Assembly (NCBI RefSeq): GCF_918697865.1
Contig: NZ_CAKKMV010000014.1
Span: 62,001 to 126,000, forward strand
Length of the DNA stretch: 64,000 nucleotides
DNA from: Massilia sp. Bi118
GTDB lineage: Bacteria > Pseudomonadota > Gammaproteobacteria > Burkholderiales > Burkholderiaceae_D
Direction: 5' to 3'
A program made the position numbers and the translations under genes. Of this stretch, positions 42,198-50,485 are shown piece by piece. The notes under the pieces are model-generated. The model had not been told where the DNA came from. It saw nothing but the letters and a program-made list of their open reading frames with translations, and made no database searches. Numbering within the stretch: the first letter of the stretch is position 1; every line of letters starts with the position of its first letter.

Positions 42198-44897
42198 TTA
42201 GCCGTGCCAGGGCATATAGCCGATCCCGTTCGCGATCGCGCCGATCACCTGCGCCTGGTTTTCCACGCTTTCGCTGAAGTTCACCAGCACCTCGGCGCGC
42301 GGCGCGATCTCCAGCGCGTGCAGCCAGAATTCGTAGCCCGATGCGTCCGGCGCGCGGTGCAGCACGTTCGCGTACAGCGCCGCGACGTATTGGGTGTCGC
42401 TTGCATTCGCGCCATACATGCTGGCGAATTCCGCGCTGTTGACGAAGCTGTGGGCCACGTTCTGCAGGCTGTTGCCGTTGTCCAGCGCCTCGATCCAGTA
42501 GCCCAGGCCGGCCTTGTCCGGGGTGCGGTTGAAGGCGGCCTGGTACAGGCGATAGGCTTCGCCGGCGTTGCCGTGGATGTCCAGCGCCACATTCTGGTCG
42601 CTGAACTGCAGGCGCTCGACATTGGCCAGCGTGGTCGTACTGCCCTTGTTGTAGTCGTAGACCGAGACGTTGGCGCCATCGTTCGACAGCGAATACAGGC
42701 TGCGCTGGCTGCCGAAGAGCACCGTGTCGATCCCCTCCTTCCCATCCAGCAGGCCGCCGGCGCCGCTTGCCGCCATCACGTTGTTGCCGGCCGTTCCGAC
42801 CGCGTTGGACTGGGCCGGCACGCTGGGCGAGGTCGCCACCGGCGTGCCCGGCGCCGTCACCACCGGGGTAGTCGCCACCGGTGTGCTGGGCGCGGTCACC
42901 ACCGGCGGGGTCACTACCGGCGCCGTCACTACCGGGGCAGTCACCACCGGCGGGGTCACGACGGGCGCCGGTTCGCCGGCGCCGCTGCCCGCGGTCGACA
43001 CCTCGGTGCCGCCCTGGACCGGGCTGGTGTCAGTCCCCGCAACCGGAGCCCCGGCCGCGCTGTACACGCGCGCTTCGACCGACACATTGCCGGCCTGGCT
43101 GTCGACCCAGGCCGCGGCAAAGCCGCCGTTGGCCAGGGCCACCAGGTCGGGGCCGGTCTGGTCGCCGGCGCGCATCTGGTTGATCGCGAATTCCTGCTGG
43201 TCGATTGCGCTGCCATCAGAGCCGAAGCGGCGGCCGAAGATGCCGGCGCCGTCGTAGTCGCCGGTCTCCGCCTGCCAGGCCACCACGAAGCTGCCGTCGG
43301 ACAAGGCCGTCACCGCGGCGTCATAGTGCCCGCTGCCGCCTGCCAGGTTGGCCTGGACCGGGGCGCCCAGCGTGTGGCCGGTGCTGTCGTAGACCTGGAA
43401 GAAGACGTCGCTGCCGGCGAAGCCGAAGGGTGCGTTGACATAGCTGTCCCAGGCGATGACGACGTTGCCGTTGGCGAGCGTGGTGGCGTGCGGCAGCGGC
43501 GCCGCAGTCGCCAGGCTGGCGGCAAAGCCGTCGCCGTTGACGACGAAGGCCTGGCTGGAAACGCTGGTGGCCGCGTAGACGTTGCCGTCGTTGATCTCGC
43601 CCCAGGACACCATGTAGCCACCCTGCTTCAGCGCCGCGATGCTCGGGCTGAAGGCCGAGGACAGCACGCCGTAGACCTGCTGGCCGCCCGTCAGGTTGCC
43701 GTCGGCCGCCGCCTGCTGCACGTGGACCGTGCCGCCGCTGCGCCAGCCGAGCGCGAAGGAGCCGTCGGCCAGGGTGGCGACGGTGGGCATCGCCGCATCG
43801 CCGCTGGCGCCGCTGTCGACCACGTGTTCCGCGCCGGCGCTGCCGTTGGCCTCGACGACGCGGTAGGCGATGCGGTTCGCGCCGCCCTCGTTGATGGAGT
43901 AGGCGACCACGAAGCGGCCGGCGGAGAGCGCCGCCACCGCCGGCTCGCCTTCGATGCTGGCGTCGCCCTTGGGGGTCAGCGCGAAGGCCGCACCACTGGC
44001 GGCGCCGTTGGCATCACGCAGCTGCGCCCACAGGCCGGCGCCTGGACCACCGGCTGCCGTATCGACGCCCTGCCAGACGGCGACGAAGCCGCCGTTCGAC
44101 AGCTTGGCCAGCGCCGGATTGGCGGTCCAGGCATTGCCGGCCGCGCCCAGCTTGATGTCGTCGCCGAAGCCCGGCAGTTCGTGGGTGACGCCGTCCTGCA
44201 CCGTGTAGCCCAGGGTGCGGGTGACGCCCTGGCCGGCGATCGGGTTGCCGTCGGTGTCGAGCTGGGCGCGGTCGTAGTAATGGACCGTCACCGCCGCCGA
44301 CAGGCCGGTCATCGGCAGCTTGCTGGCGTCGGCAATGACCAGGCGCGCGGCCGTGTCGGTGGCCGGGTTATAGGCGATCGAGAACAGGCCGGGCGCCGAC
44401 TGGCTGTCGATGACCCAGCGCCCGCCCGTCAGGGAGCCGGTGTCGACCGGGGACAGCAGGTCGACCACAGCGCCCGCCTGCAGGGTCGAGAACATGGTGT
44501 CGTTCTCGCCGCTCAGGCTGGCCGGCGGGTTATCGGGAATGACCGTGGTATCGGCGTTGACCACGCTGCCGTCCGCCAGCTTGTAGTGTGCGCTGAAGGT
44601 GTTCGGGCTCGCCGTGTCCGCGCTGTGGTCGAGGAAGCGCCACAGCGTGCCCGCCGCCGGGACGTAGGCGCCCTGGCTGTCGGCCGCCACTGCATAGGCG
44701 TTCCAGGTCCTGCCGTTATCGAAGCTGTACTGCAGCTCGCCGCGCGTCAGCTGTTGCCCGAGGCTGCTCGTGAGGTCGAAGGACACCGCCGTCACCGCGC
44801 TCGACGCGGCGCCCGACGGCATGGTGGCGCCGGCATAGGTCCAGGTGGAGATGCCCCAGCTGGGGCGGACGTAGATCGTGGTCGAGGGAGTGGTCAT
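42198..44897 (-). CDS. large DUF4214-domain protein with Pro/Thr/Val linker
   Basis: About 899 residues. The N-terminal 250 residues look like beta-sandwich material. The middle (about 270-630) has repeated modules of the type LANGGFVAAW / LSDGSFVVAW, likely a beta-propeller or repeat fold. A linker of VVTPP/VVTAP pentads (about 644-690) is followed by a short repeats-in-toxin-like strand region (LLDGKEGIDTVLFG) and a C-terminal DUF4214 domain (about 765-860, AYRLYQAAFNRTPDKAGLGYW and NVLHRAPDASGYEFW). No signal peptide is seen, so type I-like export is possible; adhesion or S-layer-type function is a guess. The start at 44897 is preferred; 44942 is possible. Confidence 0.75.
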   Translation of the reverse strand: MTTPSTTIYVRPSWGISTWTYAGATMPSGAASSAVTAVSFDLTSSLGQQLTRGELQYSFDNGRTWNAYAVAADSQGAYVPAAGTLWRFLDHSADTASPNTFSAHYKLADGSVVNADTTVIPDNPPASLSGENDTMFSTLQAGAVVDLLSPVDTGSLTGGRWVIDSQSAPGLFSIAYNPATDTAARLVIADASKLPMTGLSAAVTVHYYDRAQLDTDGNPIAGQGVTRTLGYTVQDGVTHELPGFGDDIKLGAAGNAWTANPALAKLSNGGFVAVWQGVDTAAGGPGAGLWAQLRDANGAASGAAFALTPKGDASIEGEPAVAALSAGRFVVAYSINEGGANRIAYRVVEANGSAGAEHVVDSGASGDAAMPTVATLADGSFALGWRSGGTVHVQQAAADGNLTGGQQVYGVLSSAFSPSIAALKQGGYMVSWGEINDGNVYAATSVSSQAFVVNGDGFAASLATAAPLPHATTLANGNVVIAWDSYVNAPFGFAGSDVFFQVYDSTGHTLGAPVQANLAGGSGHYDAAVTALSDGSFVVAWQAETGDYDGAGIFGRRFGSDGSAIDQQEFAINQMRAGDQTGPDLVALANGGFAAAWVDSQAGNVSVEARVYSAAGAPVAGTDTSPVQGGTEVSTAGSGAGEPAPVVTPPVVTAPVVTAPVVTPPVVTAPSTPVATTPVVTAPGTPVATSPSVPAQSNAVGTAGNNVMAASGAGGLLDGKEGIDTVLFGSQRSLYSLSNDGANVSVYDYNKGSTTTLANVERLQFSDQNVALDIHGNAGEAYRLYQAAFNRTPDKAGLGYWIEALDNGNSLQNVAHSFVNSAEFASMYGANASDTQYVAALYANVLHRAPDASGYEFWLHALEIAPRAEVLVNFSESVENQAQVIGAIANGIGYMPWHG
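42831..42968 (-). repeat. short tandem repeats coding the V-V-T-x-P linker
   Basis: Degenerate 15-base units of the type GGGGTCACCACCGGC recur here inside the DUF4214 gene. They encode VVTAP/VVTPP pentads and could vary in number between strains. Confidence 0.75.
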
Positions 44898-45013
44898 GGT
44901 CGTCTTCGAGAGGTTTGCCGTGCGGCGGCGCGCGCGGCTCATGACGAGTATGATTCCCTACGGCAATTCGAAATGCAATGCGGAAATTACTTCCCGTACG
45001 GAAATATCCCCTG

Positions 45014-45082
45014 GAAGCAACAAAAGATTAGTCTGGAAACAACGGAGTTTGCAGAAAGAATTACATCTGAAACAACAGAGTT
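45014..45082. repeat. three direct repeats upstream of the DUF4214 gene
   Basis: CTGGAAGCAACA, CTGGAAACAACG and CTGAAACAACA occur with their GAA cores at 45014, 45036 and 45069. Spacings are 22 and 33 bases, two and three helical turns. The segment is AT-rich and upstream of the minus-strand DUF4214 gene, so it may be a regulator binding array. Confidence 0.4.
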
Positions 45083-45100
45083 ATCGAACAAAAAAAGATG

Positions 45101-45478
45101 TTAATTAGGCAAAGACGAAACGCAGTAGGCCGCCATCGCTGCCAGTACGGCCGGGTCTTCGCCGACCGCGGGCACGGTCGAAAACGCGATACCGGGATGC
45201 GCCGCGTGCAGTTCGTCGACCAGGCGCGGGAGGTCGCGCAGCAGGTGCCCGCCCTGCCCCAGGAAGATGGGAACGATGACGATTTCGCGCACGCCCTGCG
45301 CAACCAGGGCGTCTGTTTCGTCGGGCAGGCTGGGCGTCATCAGCTCGAGGAAGGCCAGCGAGACGGCCAGGTCCGGCCTTTGTTGCGCGGTCAGTTCGCG
45401 CAGGCGTTCGAAGGGCGCCGCCCAGGATGCGGCGCGGGCGCCATGTGCGAACAGGATCAGCGCGCGTTCCATGGTCAT
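45101..45478 (-). CDS. cbiX: sirohydrochlorin ferrochelatase/cobaltochelatase, small CbiX type
   Basis: 125 residues, a single-domain CbiX(S)/SirB-type chelatase. The N-terminal metal-binding motif ALILFAHGARAASW and the second histidine in VPIFLGQGGHL are present. It inserts Fe (or Co) into sirohydrochlorin. With cobA upstream it supplies two of the steps for the siroheme of CysI; a precorrin-2 dehydrogenase is not in the window. It lies four bases after the lptG stop on the same strand, so it may ride on the lptF-lptG transcript. Confidence 0.88.
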   Translation of the reverse strand: MTMERALILFAHGARAASWAAPFERLRELTAQQRPDLAVSLAFLELMTPSLPDETDALVAQGVREIVIVPIFLGQGGHLLRDLPRLVDELHAAHPGIAFSTVPAVGEDPAVLAAMAAYCVSSLPN

Positions 45479-45482
45479 ATTC

Positions 45483-46667
45483 CTAATGCCGCTCGACCCA
45501 GCGCAAGGCCCCGAGCCCGAGCAGCAGATACAGCAGGCTTGGCGCCGCCGCCGTCATGAAGGCCGGCCAGGTCGACAGCATGCCGATGTGCGAGAACAGA
45601 TTATCGATCAACATGAAGCTCACGCCGAGCATGATGCCGATGAAGATCTTGAAGCTGACGCCGCCGCTGCGCACCTGCAGGTAGCCGAAGGGCAGCGCCA
45701 GCGCCATCATCACGAAAATCGACAGCGGACCGATCAGCTTGCGCCAGAAGGCGATCTTGAAGCGCTCCGTCTCCTGGCGGTTCTCGGCAAGGTGGCGCGT
45801 GTAGACCGCCAGTTCGTTGGCCGACATGCGTTCCGGGTCCGAGCGCGACACCGACAGGATCTTTGGCGTGATCTCCGATTCGAGGTCGAGCGAAGCCAGC
45901 TTGCGCGTGCCGACGGCGGCGGTGTCCTGGCCGAAGCGGTTCTGGATGGCCTGGCCGTTCGGCAGCGGCGTGCCCGGCGCCGGCAGGGTGCGGCTGTTGG
46001 TGAACTGGGTCTCGGTCACGTCCTGCAGGCGCCAGGTGTGGTTGCCGCTGAAGACGGCGCTGGCGGCCGTGATCAGGCTGCGCATGCGCATGCTGTTGTC
46101 GAACTCGTACAGGCGCACGTCGAGCAGCTTGCCGTCCGCGCTGATCTGGCGCGCGTTGAAGAAGCGCGAACCGGTGACGGGACCTTTCTGGCCGCCCTCG
46201 TGGATGGTGTCCTTGGTCCACATCCCGGAGCGGAATTCGGCAGACAGGGTTGCGCCCTTGGCCGACAGGCGCAGGCGCTCGGCCAGCGGCGCCGTGCGTG
46301 GCGTGATCAGTTCGCCGAAGATGAAGGTGAGGACGACGAACACGATGCCGATCTTGAAAAGGATGCCGCCCGCCATCCGGGTCGACATCGAGGACGCGCG
46401 CATGATCGTGAATTCGGAGGTCTGGGCGAACTGCGCCATCGTGTAGATGGTGCCGAGCAGCGCGGCGATCGGCATCACGCGGTACATGTTACCGGGCACC
46501 AGCATCAGCACATACAGCAGCGCGTGCTGGATCATGTAGCCGCCCTTGCCCACCGCCGGCAGCTCGCCGGTCAGGTCCATGAAGGCGGCCAGCGCCAGGA
46601 AGGCCACCAGCACGAAGGCCACGGCCTGGGCGATGTTGACGAAGAAGTAGCGTTCGAGGATCTTCAT
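45483..46667 (-). CDS. lptG: lipopolysaccharide export permease LptG
   Basis: 394 residues, with three membrane helices at each end and a large periplasmic beta-jellyroll between (about 110-300). The N-terminus MKILERYFFVNIAQAVAFVL and the YjgP/YjgQ family segment SEFTIMRASSMS are typical. With LptF and the ATPase LptB it extracts LPS from the inner membrane. The start at 46667 gives an ATGA overlap with lptF. Confidence 0.94.
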   Translation of the reverse strand: MKILERYFFVNIAQAVAFVLVAFLALAAFMDLTGELPAVGKGGYMIQHALLYVLMLVPGNMYRVMPIAALLGTIYTMAQFAQTSEFTIMRASSMSTRMAGGILFKIGIVFVVLTFIFGELITPRTAPLAERLRLSAKGATLSAEFRSGMWTKDTIHEGGQKGPVTGSRFFNARQISADGKLLDVRLYEFDNSMRMRSLITAASAVFSGNHTWRLQDVTETQFTNSRTLPAPGTPLPNGQAIQNRFGQDTAAVGTRKLASLDLESEITPKILSVSRSDPERMSANELAVYTRHLAENRQETERFKIAFWRKLIGPLSIFVMMALALPFGYLQVRSGGVSFKIFIGIMLGVSFMLIDNLFSHIGMLSTWPAFMTAAAPSLLYLLLGLGALRWVERH

Positions 46668-47812
46668 TTCGCGCCCTCCTTCGCGGCGGCGCTTTGCAGC
46701 AGGCGGCGGCGCTTCCAGGCATTCGCCAGCAGCAGCGGGTGCCAGCGGTGGTGGATATTCAGGCGCCAGGCGAACAGGCCGAGGGCGGCCAGCAGCACCA
46801 GCAGGTGCAGCGGCCACCAGGCCATGCCGAAGCCGACCTTGGCCTGCTTGACGGCCTGCTCGGCGGCCTTGGTCAGGTTCAGGTAGGTGAAGAAGATCAG
46901 CAGCGCCAGGATCAGGTTGGCCGAGGCGCCAGCGCGCGGGTTGACGAAGCCGAGCGGGATCGCCAGCAGCATCAGCACCACGCACATGATCGGCCAGGTG
47001 AGGCGGTACTGGAGCTCGGCGTCGGCGTAGGGATTGCGCGGCATCGCGATCAGCGCCGCCGTCGACATGCCCTGCACCTTCAGGTCGCCCATCACCGGCG
47101 CCTGGGTCGCGACCCGCATGCGGTAGCGCTCGAACTCCATGGCCTGGAAGTCCGGCTTGCCCGGCGTGCCCTGGTAGCGGCGGCCGTTTTTCAGCACCAG
47201 GTACTGGCCGCCCTTGCCGTCAGGTTCGATCTGGCCTTCCTTGGCGACCACGGTGGTGGTGACGCCCTGGTCGACGGTATTGACGAACACGTTCTGCACC
47301 ACCGTCGACGAACGCGCGGCCGAACTCTCGACGAAGAACACGCGGTCGGCCGCGGCCGATTCGCGGAACTGGCCGGGCGCCACGCGCTGCAGGTCTTCGC
47401 GCTTCTCGAAGCGCTCGGTGAACTCGTTGCTCTTGAGCTGGGCCCAGGGGATGGCCACCAGCGAGATCACCGCCACCAGGATCACGAGCGGCAGGCTGAA
47501 CACCAGCACCGGCGAGATCCAGCGCGTCAGCGACTGGCCGGAGGCAAACCAGACGACCATTTCGGAATCGCGGTAGCTGCGCGTGATCACGACCAGCACC
47601 GAAATAAAGCTGGTGAGGATCAGGATAGTTGGCAGATAATTCAGCACCGCAAAAGCGATGAGCGCAAGCACGTCGCCCGACGCCACCTTCCCGCCCGCGG
47701 CCTTGCCGAGAATGGTGATCAGGGTCCAGGTGACGAGGATGGAAAACAGGACGGTGAAGGTTGCGCCGGCCACGCTGGCCATTTCACGCTGTAGGGCGCG
47801 TCGGAAAATCAT
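46664..47812 (-). CDS. lptF: lipopolysaccharide export permease LptF
   Basis: 382 residues, the paralogue and partner of LptG. Start MIFRRALQREMASVAGATF, with membrane helices near 20-40, 55-80 and 100-125, a periplasmic domain, and three C-terminal helices (IMCVVLMLLAIPLGFVNPR). First gene of the lptF-lptG(-cbiX) unit and divergent from pepA, 44 bases apart, which is the usual arrangement in proteobacteria. Confidence 0.94.
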   Translation of the reverse strand: MIFRRALQREMASVAGATFTVLFSILVTWTLITILGKAAGGKVASGDVLALIAFAVLNYLPTILILTSFISVLVVITRSYRDSEMVVWFASGQSLTRWISPVLVFSLPLVILVAVISLVAIPWAQLKSNEFTERFEKREDLQRVAPGQFRESAAADRVFFVESSAARSSTVVQNVFVNTVDQGVTTTVVAKEGQIEPDGKGGQYLVLKNGRRYQGTPGKPDFQAMEFERYRMRVATQAPVMGDLKVQGMSTAALIAMPRNPYADAELQYRLTWPIMCVVLMLLAIPLGFVNPRAGASANLILALLIFFTYLNLTKAAEQAVKQAKVGFGMAWWPLHLLVLLAALGLFAWRLNIHHRWHPLLLANAWKRRRLLQSAAAKEGAK

Positions 47813-47820
47813 TCGATCGT

Positions 47821-47826
47821 TATAAT
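47821..47826 (+). promoter_or_regulatory. putative -10 element of pepA
   Basis: TATAAT lies 30 bases before the pepA ATG in the 44-base divergent spacer. The complement ATTATA lies only eight bases from the lptF start, so if read in that direction the lptF message would be nearly leaderless. No convincing -35 hexamer is seen. Confidence 0.5.
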
Positions 47827-47856
47827 TGCAGGTTAGGCACTAACAGGGAGAACCCA

Positions 47857-49353
47857 ATGGACTTTAGCATAAAAGCATTCGACACAAAAAACACGCTGAC
47901 GGCAGCCAAATCGGGCTGCATCGCAGTCGCTGTGTTCGAGAACAAGAAACTGTCGGAGGCCGCCAAAGCCCTCGACCTGAACGGCGAGATCGCTGCCGCC
48001 GTCAAGTCGGGTGACATCTCCGGCAAGGCCGGCACCACACTGCTGCTGCGCGGCGTGGCCGGCGTCTCCGCCGCCCGCGTGCTGCTGGTAGGCATGGGCG
48101 CCGACGAAGCCGTGAGCGAGAAGAGCTTCGCCAGCGCCGTTACCAGCGCCCTGAAGACCTTCGCCACCCTGGGTGCGCAGGATGCCATTATCGCATTCCC
48201 GGTCGAGAATGTGAAAGAGCGCGACCTCGCCTGGTCCGTGCGCAGCATCGTGGTCGCCGCCAGCGAAGCCGAATTCCGCACCGACGGACAAAAGAGCAAG
48301 AAGGATCCGGCCTTGAGCGGCGTGCGCAAGCTGGCCATCGCCGTCCCGCAGGCGACCCCGCAAGTGAAGGCGGTGCTGGCCCAGGCCCAGGCGATCGCCA
48401 ACGGCATGGCCCTGACCAAGGAACTGGGCAACCTGTCGCCGAACGTCTGCACCCCGACCTACCTGGCCAACACCGCCAAGAAGCTGGGCGCCGACTACGG
48501 CTTCGACATCGAAGTCCTGGAGCGCAAGCAGCTCGAAGCCCTCAAGATGGGCAGCTTCCTGTCGGTCACCCGCGGCAGTGAAGAACCGCCGAAGTTCATC
48601 GTCCTGAAGCACAACGGCGGCAAGAAGAACGAAGCGCCGGTGGTCCTGGTCGGCAAGGGCATCACCTTCGACAGCGGCGGCATCTCGCTCAAGCCGGGTC
48701 CCGGCATGGACGAAATGAAGTACGACATGTGCGGCGCCGGCTCGGTGCTGGGCACCTTCCGCGCGATCGGCGAGATGAACATCAAGCTGAACGTGGTCGG
48801 CATCGTCGCCGCCTGCGAAAACATGCCCTCGGGCCGCGCCACCAAACCGGGCGACATCGTCACCGCGATGAACGGCACGACCATCGAGATCCTGAATACC
48901 GATGCCGAAGGCCGTCTGGTGCTGGCCGACGCCCTCACCTACGCCGAGCGCTTCAAGCCGGCCGCCGTGGTCAACATCGCGACCCTGACCGGCGCCTGCA
49001 TCGTCGCACTGGGCCACCATAATTCGGGCCTGTTCACCCGCCACGACGACCAGCACAACGCCCTGGCCGACGAGCTGATGGACGCCGGCAAGCAGACCGG
49101 CGACACCGCCTGGCGCCTGCCGATCGGCGAGCAGTACAACGAGCAGCTGAAGTCGAACTTCGCCGACCTGGCCAACATCGGCAGCCCGGGCGGCGCTTCG
49201 TGCACTGCGGCGGCCTTCCTGGAAAACTTCACCCGCAACTACGCCTGGGCCCACCTGGACATCGCCGGCACCGCCTGGAAATCGGGTGCGGCCAAGGGTG
49301 CGACCGGGCGTCCGGTGCCACTGCTGACGACCTTCCTGTTGAACCGCGTATAA
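47857..49353 (+). CDS. pepA: leucyl aminopeptidase (M17)
   Basis: 498 residues. A dinuclear metal aminopeptidase of the cytoplasm; the signature NTDAEGRLVLADAL and the metal-binding VGKGITFDSGGISLKP segment are intact. In Escherichia coli the protein also binds DNA in Xer recombination. The start at 47857 has AGGGAG upstream; the open frame upstream to 47761 overlaps lptF and is not used. A bidirectional-looking terminator follows. Confidence 0.96.
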   Translation: MDFSIKAFDTKNTLTAAKSGCIAVAVFENKKLSEAAKALDLNGEIAAAVKSGDISGKAGTTLLLRGVAGVSAARVLLVGMGADEAVSEKSFASAVTSALKTFATLGAQDAIIAFPVENVKERDLAWSVRSIVVAASEAEFRTDGQKSKKDPALSGVRKLAIAVPQATPQVKAVLAQAQAIANGMALTKELGNLSPNVCTPTYLANTAKKLGADYGFDIEVLERKQLEALKMGSFLSVTRGSEEPPKFIVLKHNGGKKNEAPVVLVGKGITFDSGGISLKPGPGMDEMKYDMCGAGSVLGTFRAIGEMNIKLNVVGIVAACENMPSGRATKPGDIVTAMNGTTIEILNTDAEGRLVLADALTYAERFKPAAVVNIATLTGACIVALGHHNSGLFTRHDDQHNALADELMDAGKQTGDTAWRLPIGEQYNEQLKSNFADLANIGSPGGASCTAAAFLENFTRNYAWAHLDIAGTAWKSGAAKGATGRPVPLLTTFLLNRV

Positions 49354-49374
49354 ACCGCACCTGAAGCACGAACG

Positions 49375-49406
49375 AAAACGGGCGCTTTTCGAAGCGCCCG
49401 TTTTTT
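49375..49406. terminator. bidirectional terminator between pepA and a lipoprotein gene
   Basis: AAAA then a perfect 9-bp stem CGGGCGCTT / AAGCGCCCG around a TTCG tetraloop, then TTTTTT. The A-run and T-run allow termination of both convergent units. Confidence 0.92.
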
Positions 49407-49432
49407 ATCGCAACGCGATTTGTGACTGAGAA

Positions 49433-49885
49433 TCAAAAGACTGGCGAGCCCGGATCCGCCGCACTGGTATCGCCTTCGCCAGGCTTGGCCGGGTGCATGA
49501 ACACCGTGATGACCGACTGGTAGGCGTAGTTGCCGTTGACGTAATCCTGAAGGCCGGCGGTATAGAGGATATTGCCGACCAGGCGGTTGGCCTGGTAATT
49601 CGCCCCCCACCACTCCTCGGCACTGCCAAGCTTGTCGCGCTTGCAGTAGACAGCCAGCGGCTTGCTGCTGCGAGTGATCGTCACGCGTCCAGGCGCGACC
49701 ACGAACCAACGCCCGATGTCGTTGGCCAGCAGGCAGCCGACGCCGGCAACTTCGCGGTGTTCGAGGATGGCATGCACTTCCACCTGCTGGGTGGGCGCAT
49801 CGAGTACATCGGCGCCGCTGCCGAAGACGCAGCCGGACAGGCCGATCGCCGCCGGTGCGACGGCGCGGAGGAAGAATCTATTCAT
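49433..49885 (-). CDS. small lipoprotein, hypothetical
   Basis: 150 residues. The N-terminus MNRFFLRAVAPAAIGLSGC carries a lipobox (L16-S-G-C19), so it is likely anchored in a membrane facing the periplasm. The rest has no recognised domain; it contains two further cysteines (VGCLLAND and AVYCKRDK). The start at 49885 is chosen to give the lipoprotein signal; a longer frame to 49924 would mask it. Last gene of a three-gene minus-strand cluster. Confidence 0.75.
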   Translation of the reverse strand: MNRFFLRAVAPAAIGLSGCVFGSGADVLDAPTQQVEVHAILEHREVAGVGCLLANDIGRWFVVAPGRVTITRSSKPLAVYCKRDKLGSAEEWWGANYQANRLVGNILYTAGLQDYVNGNYAYQSVITVFMHPAKPGEGDTSAADPGSPVF

Positions 49886-49892
49886 ACGCTGT

Positions 49893-50096
49893 TTACGGCA
49901 GCGCCGGCGCGGACATGAGCGCAAAGCGAGGCACCTGCGCCCCGTCCAGCTCGACCGTTTCGAAAAAAGCGTCCTTCGGACGGACCCACACGCGTCCGTC
50001 CTCGCCCCGGTAGACCATGACCGGGGTATGGTCCGCCTCGAGCACGGCCTCGCAAACCAGCTCGCACACCCCGCCCTTGTAGTGGCGGTAGCGCAT
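49893..50096 (-). CDS. DUF1653 family protein
   Basis: 67 residues. It matches the small DUF1653 pattern: RHYKGGVCELVCEA, then TPVMVYRGEDGRVWVRP and a final PRFALM. Function unknown; such proteins are short, cytoplasmic and widely distributed. It shares one base with the stop of the upstream gene and ends seven bases before the lipoprotein start. Confidence 0.82.
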   Translation of the reverse strand: MRYRHYKGGVCELVCEAVLEADHTPVMVYRGEDGRVWVRPKDAFFETVELDGAQVPRFALMSAPALP

Positions 50097-50485
50097 CAGG
50101 TCTGTTCTTCGACCTGGCGGCTCTGGCTGTGGCTCTGGCTTTGGGCCTGGCTTTTCTTCTTCAGGCTCTGGATGACGCGGACGATGCCCTCGATGCCGGC
50201 GTTCTCGTCGAGCTCGCTGAAGGCATCCAGCACCTCGTTCAGCACACGGTTGCGCACCGAGGCTTCGTCGGCCAGCATGACCGGCGCCTTGTCCTCGCTG
50301 GGTGCGAACTTCTGTGCCTGCGCGGCCTGCTGCGCGTCGACGGCCTTGGCGCCGTGCGCGAGCGCGGCTTGCCAGATCAGCCAGCGGCGCTGGGTTTCAT
50401 ACACCAGGTACTCTTCCGGCTTGTCCTCACGGCGCCGGACAATGTGGCCATCGCGTTGGGCCCATGCTTCGAATGCTTGACGCAT
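50096..50485 (-). CDS. hypothetical protein with Gln/Ser-rich tail
   Basis: 129 residues, soluble. The first half (MRQAFEAWAQRDGHIVRRRE, then YETQRRWLIWQAALAHG) recalls short phage-type proteins that end in a WxxWQAA helix, but no firm family is recognised. The C-terminus is low-complexity (KKKSQAQSQSHSQSRQ). First gene of a cluster with the DUF1653 and lipoprotein genes, joined to the former by a one-base overlap. Confidence 0.65.
   Translation of the reverse strand: MRQAFEAWAQRDGHIVRRREDKPEEYLVYETQRRWLIWQAALAHGAKAVDAQQAAQAQKFAPSEDKAPVMLADEASVRNRVLNEVLDAFSELDENAGIEGIVRVIQSLKKKSQAQSQSHSQSRQVEEQT

Noticed and set aside
42831..42968. CRISPR-like short regular repeats
   Set aside because: The repeats are in-frame coding for a VVTxP linker of the DUF4214 protein, without spacers.
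42204..45104. Plus-strand open frame of 966 codons
   Set aside because: Antisense to the DUF4214 gene; composed of Arg/Ala/Val/Gly repeats without a recognisable domain or ribosome-binding site.
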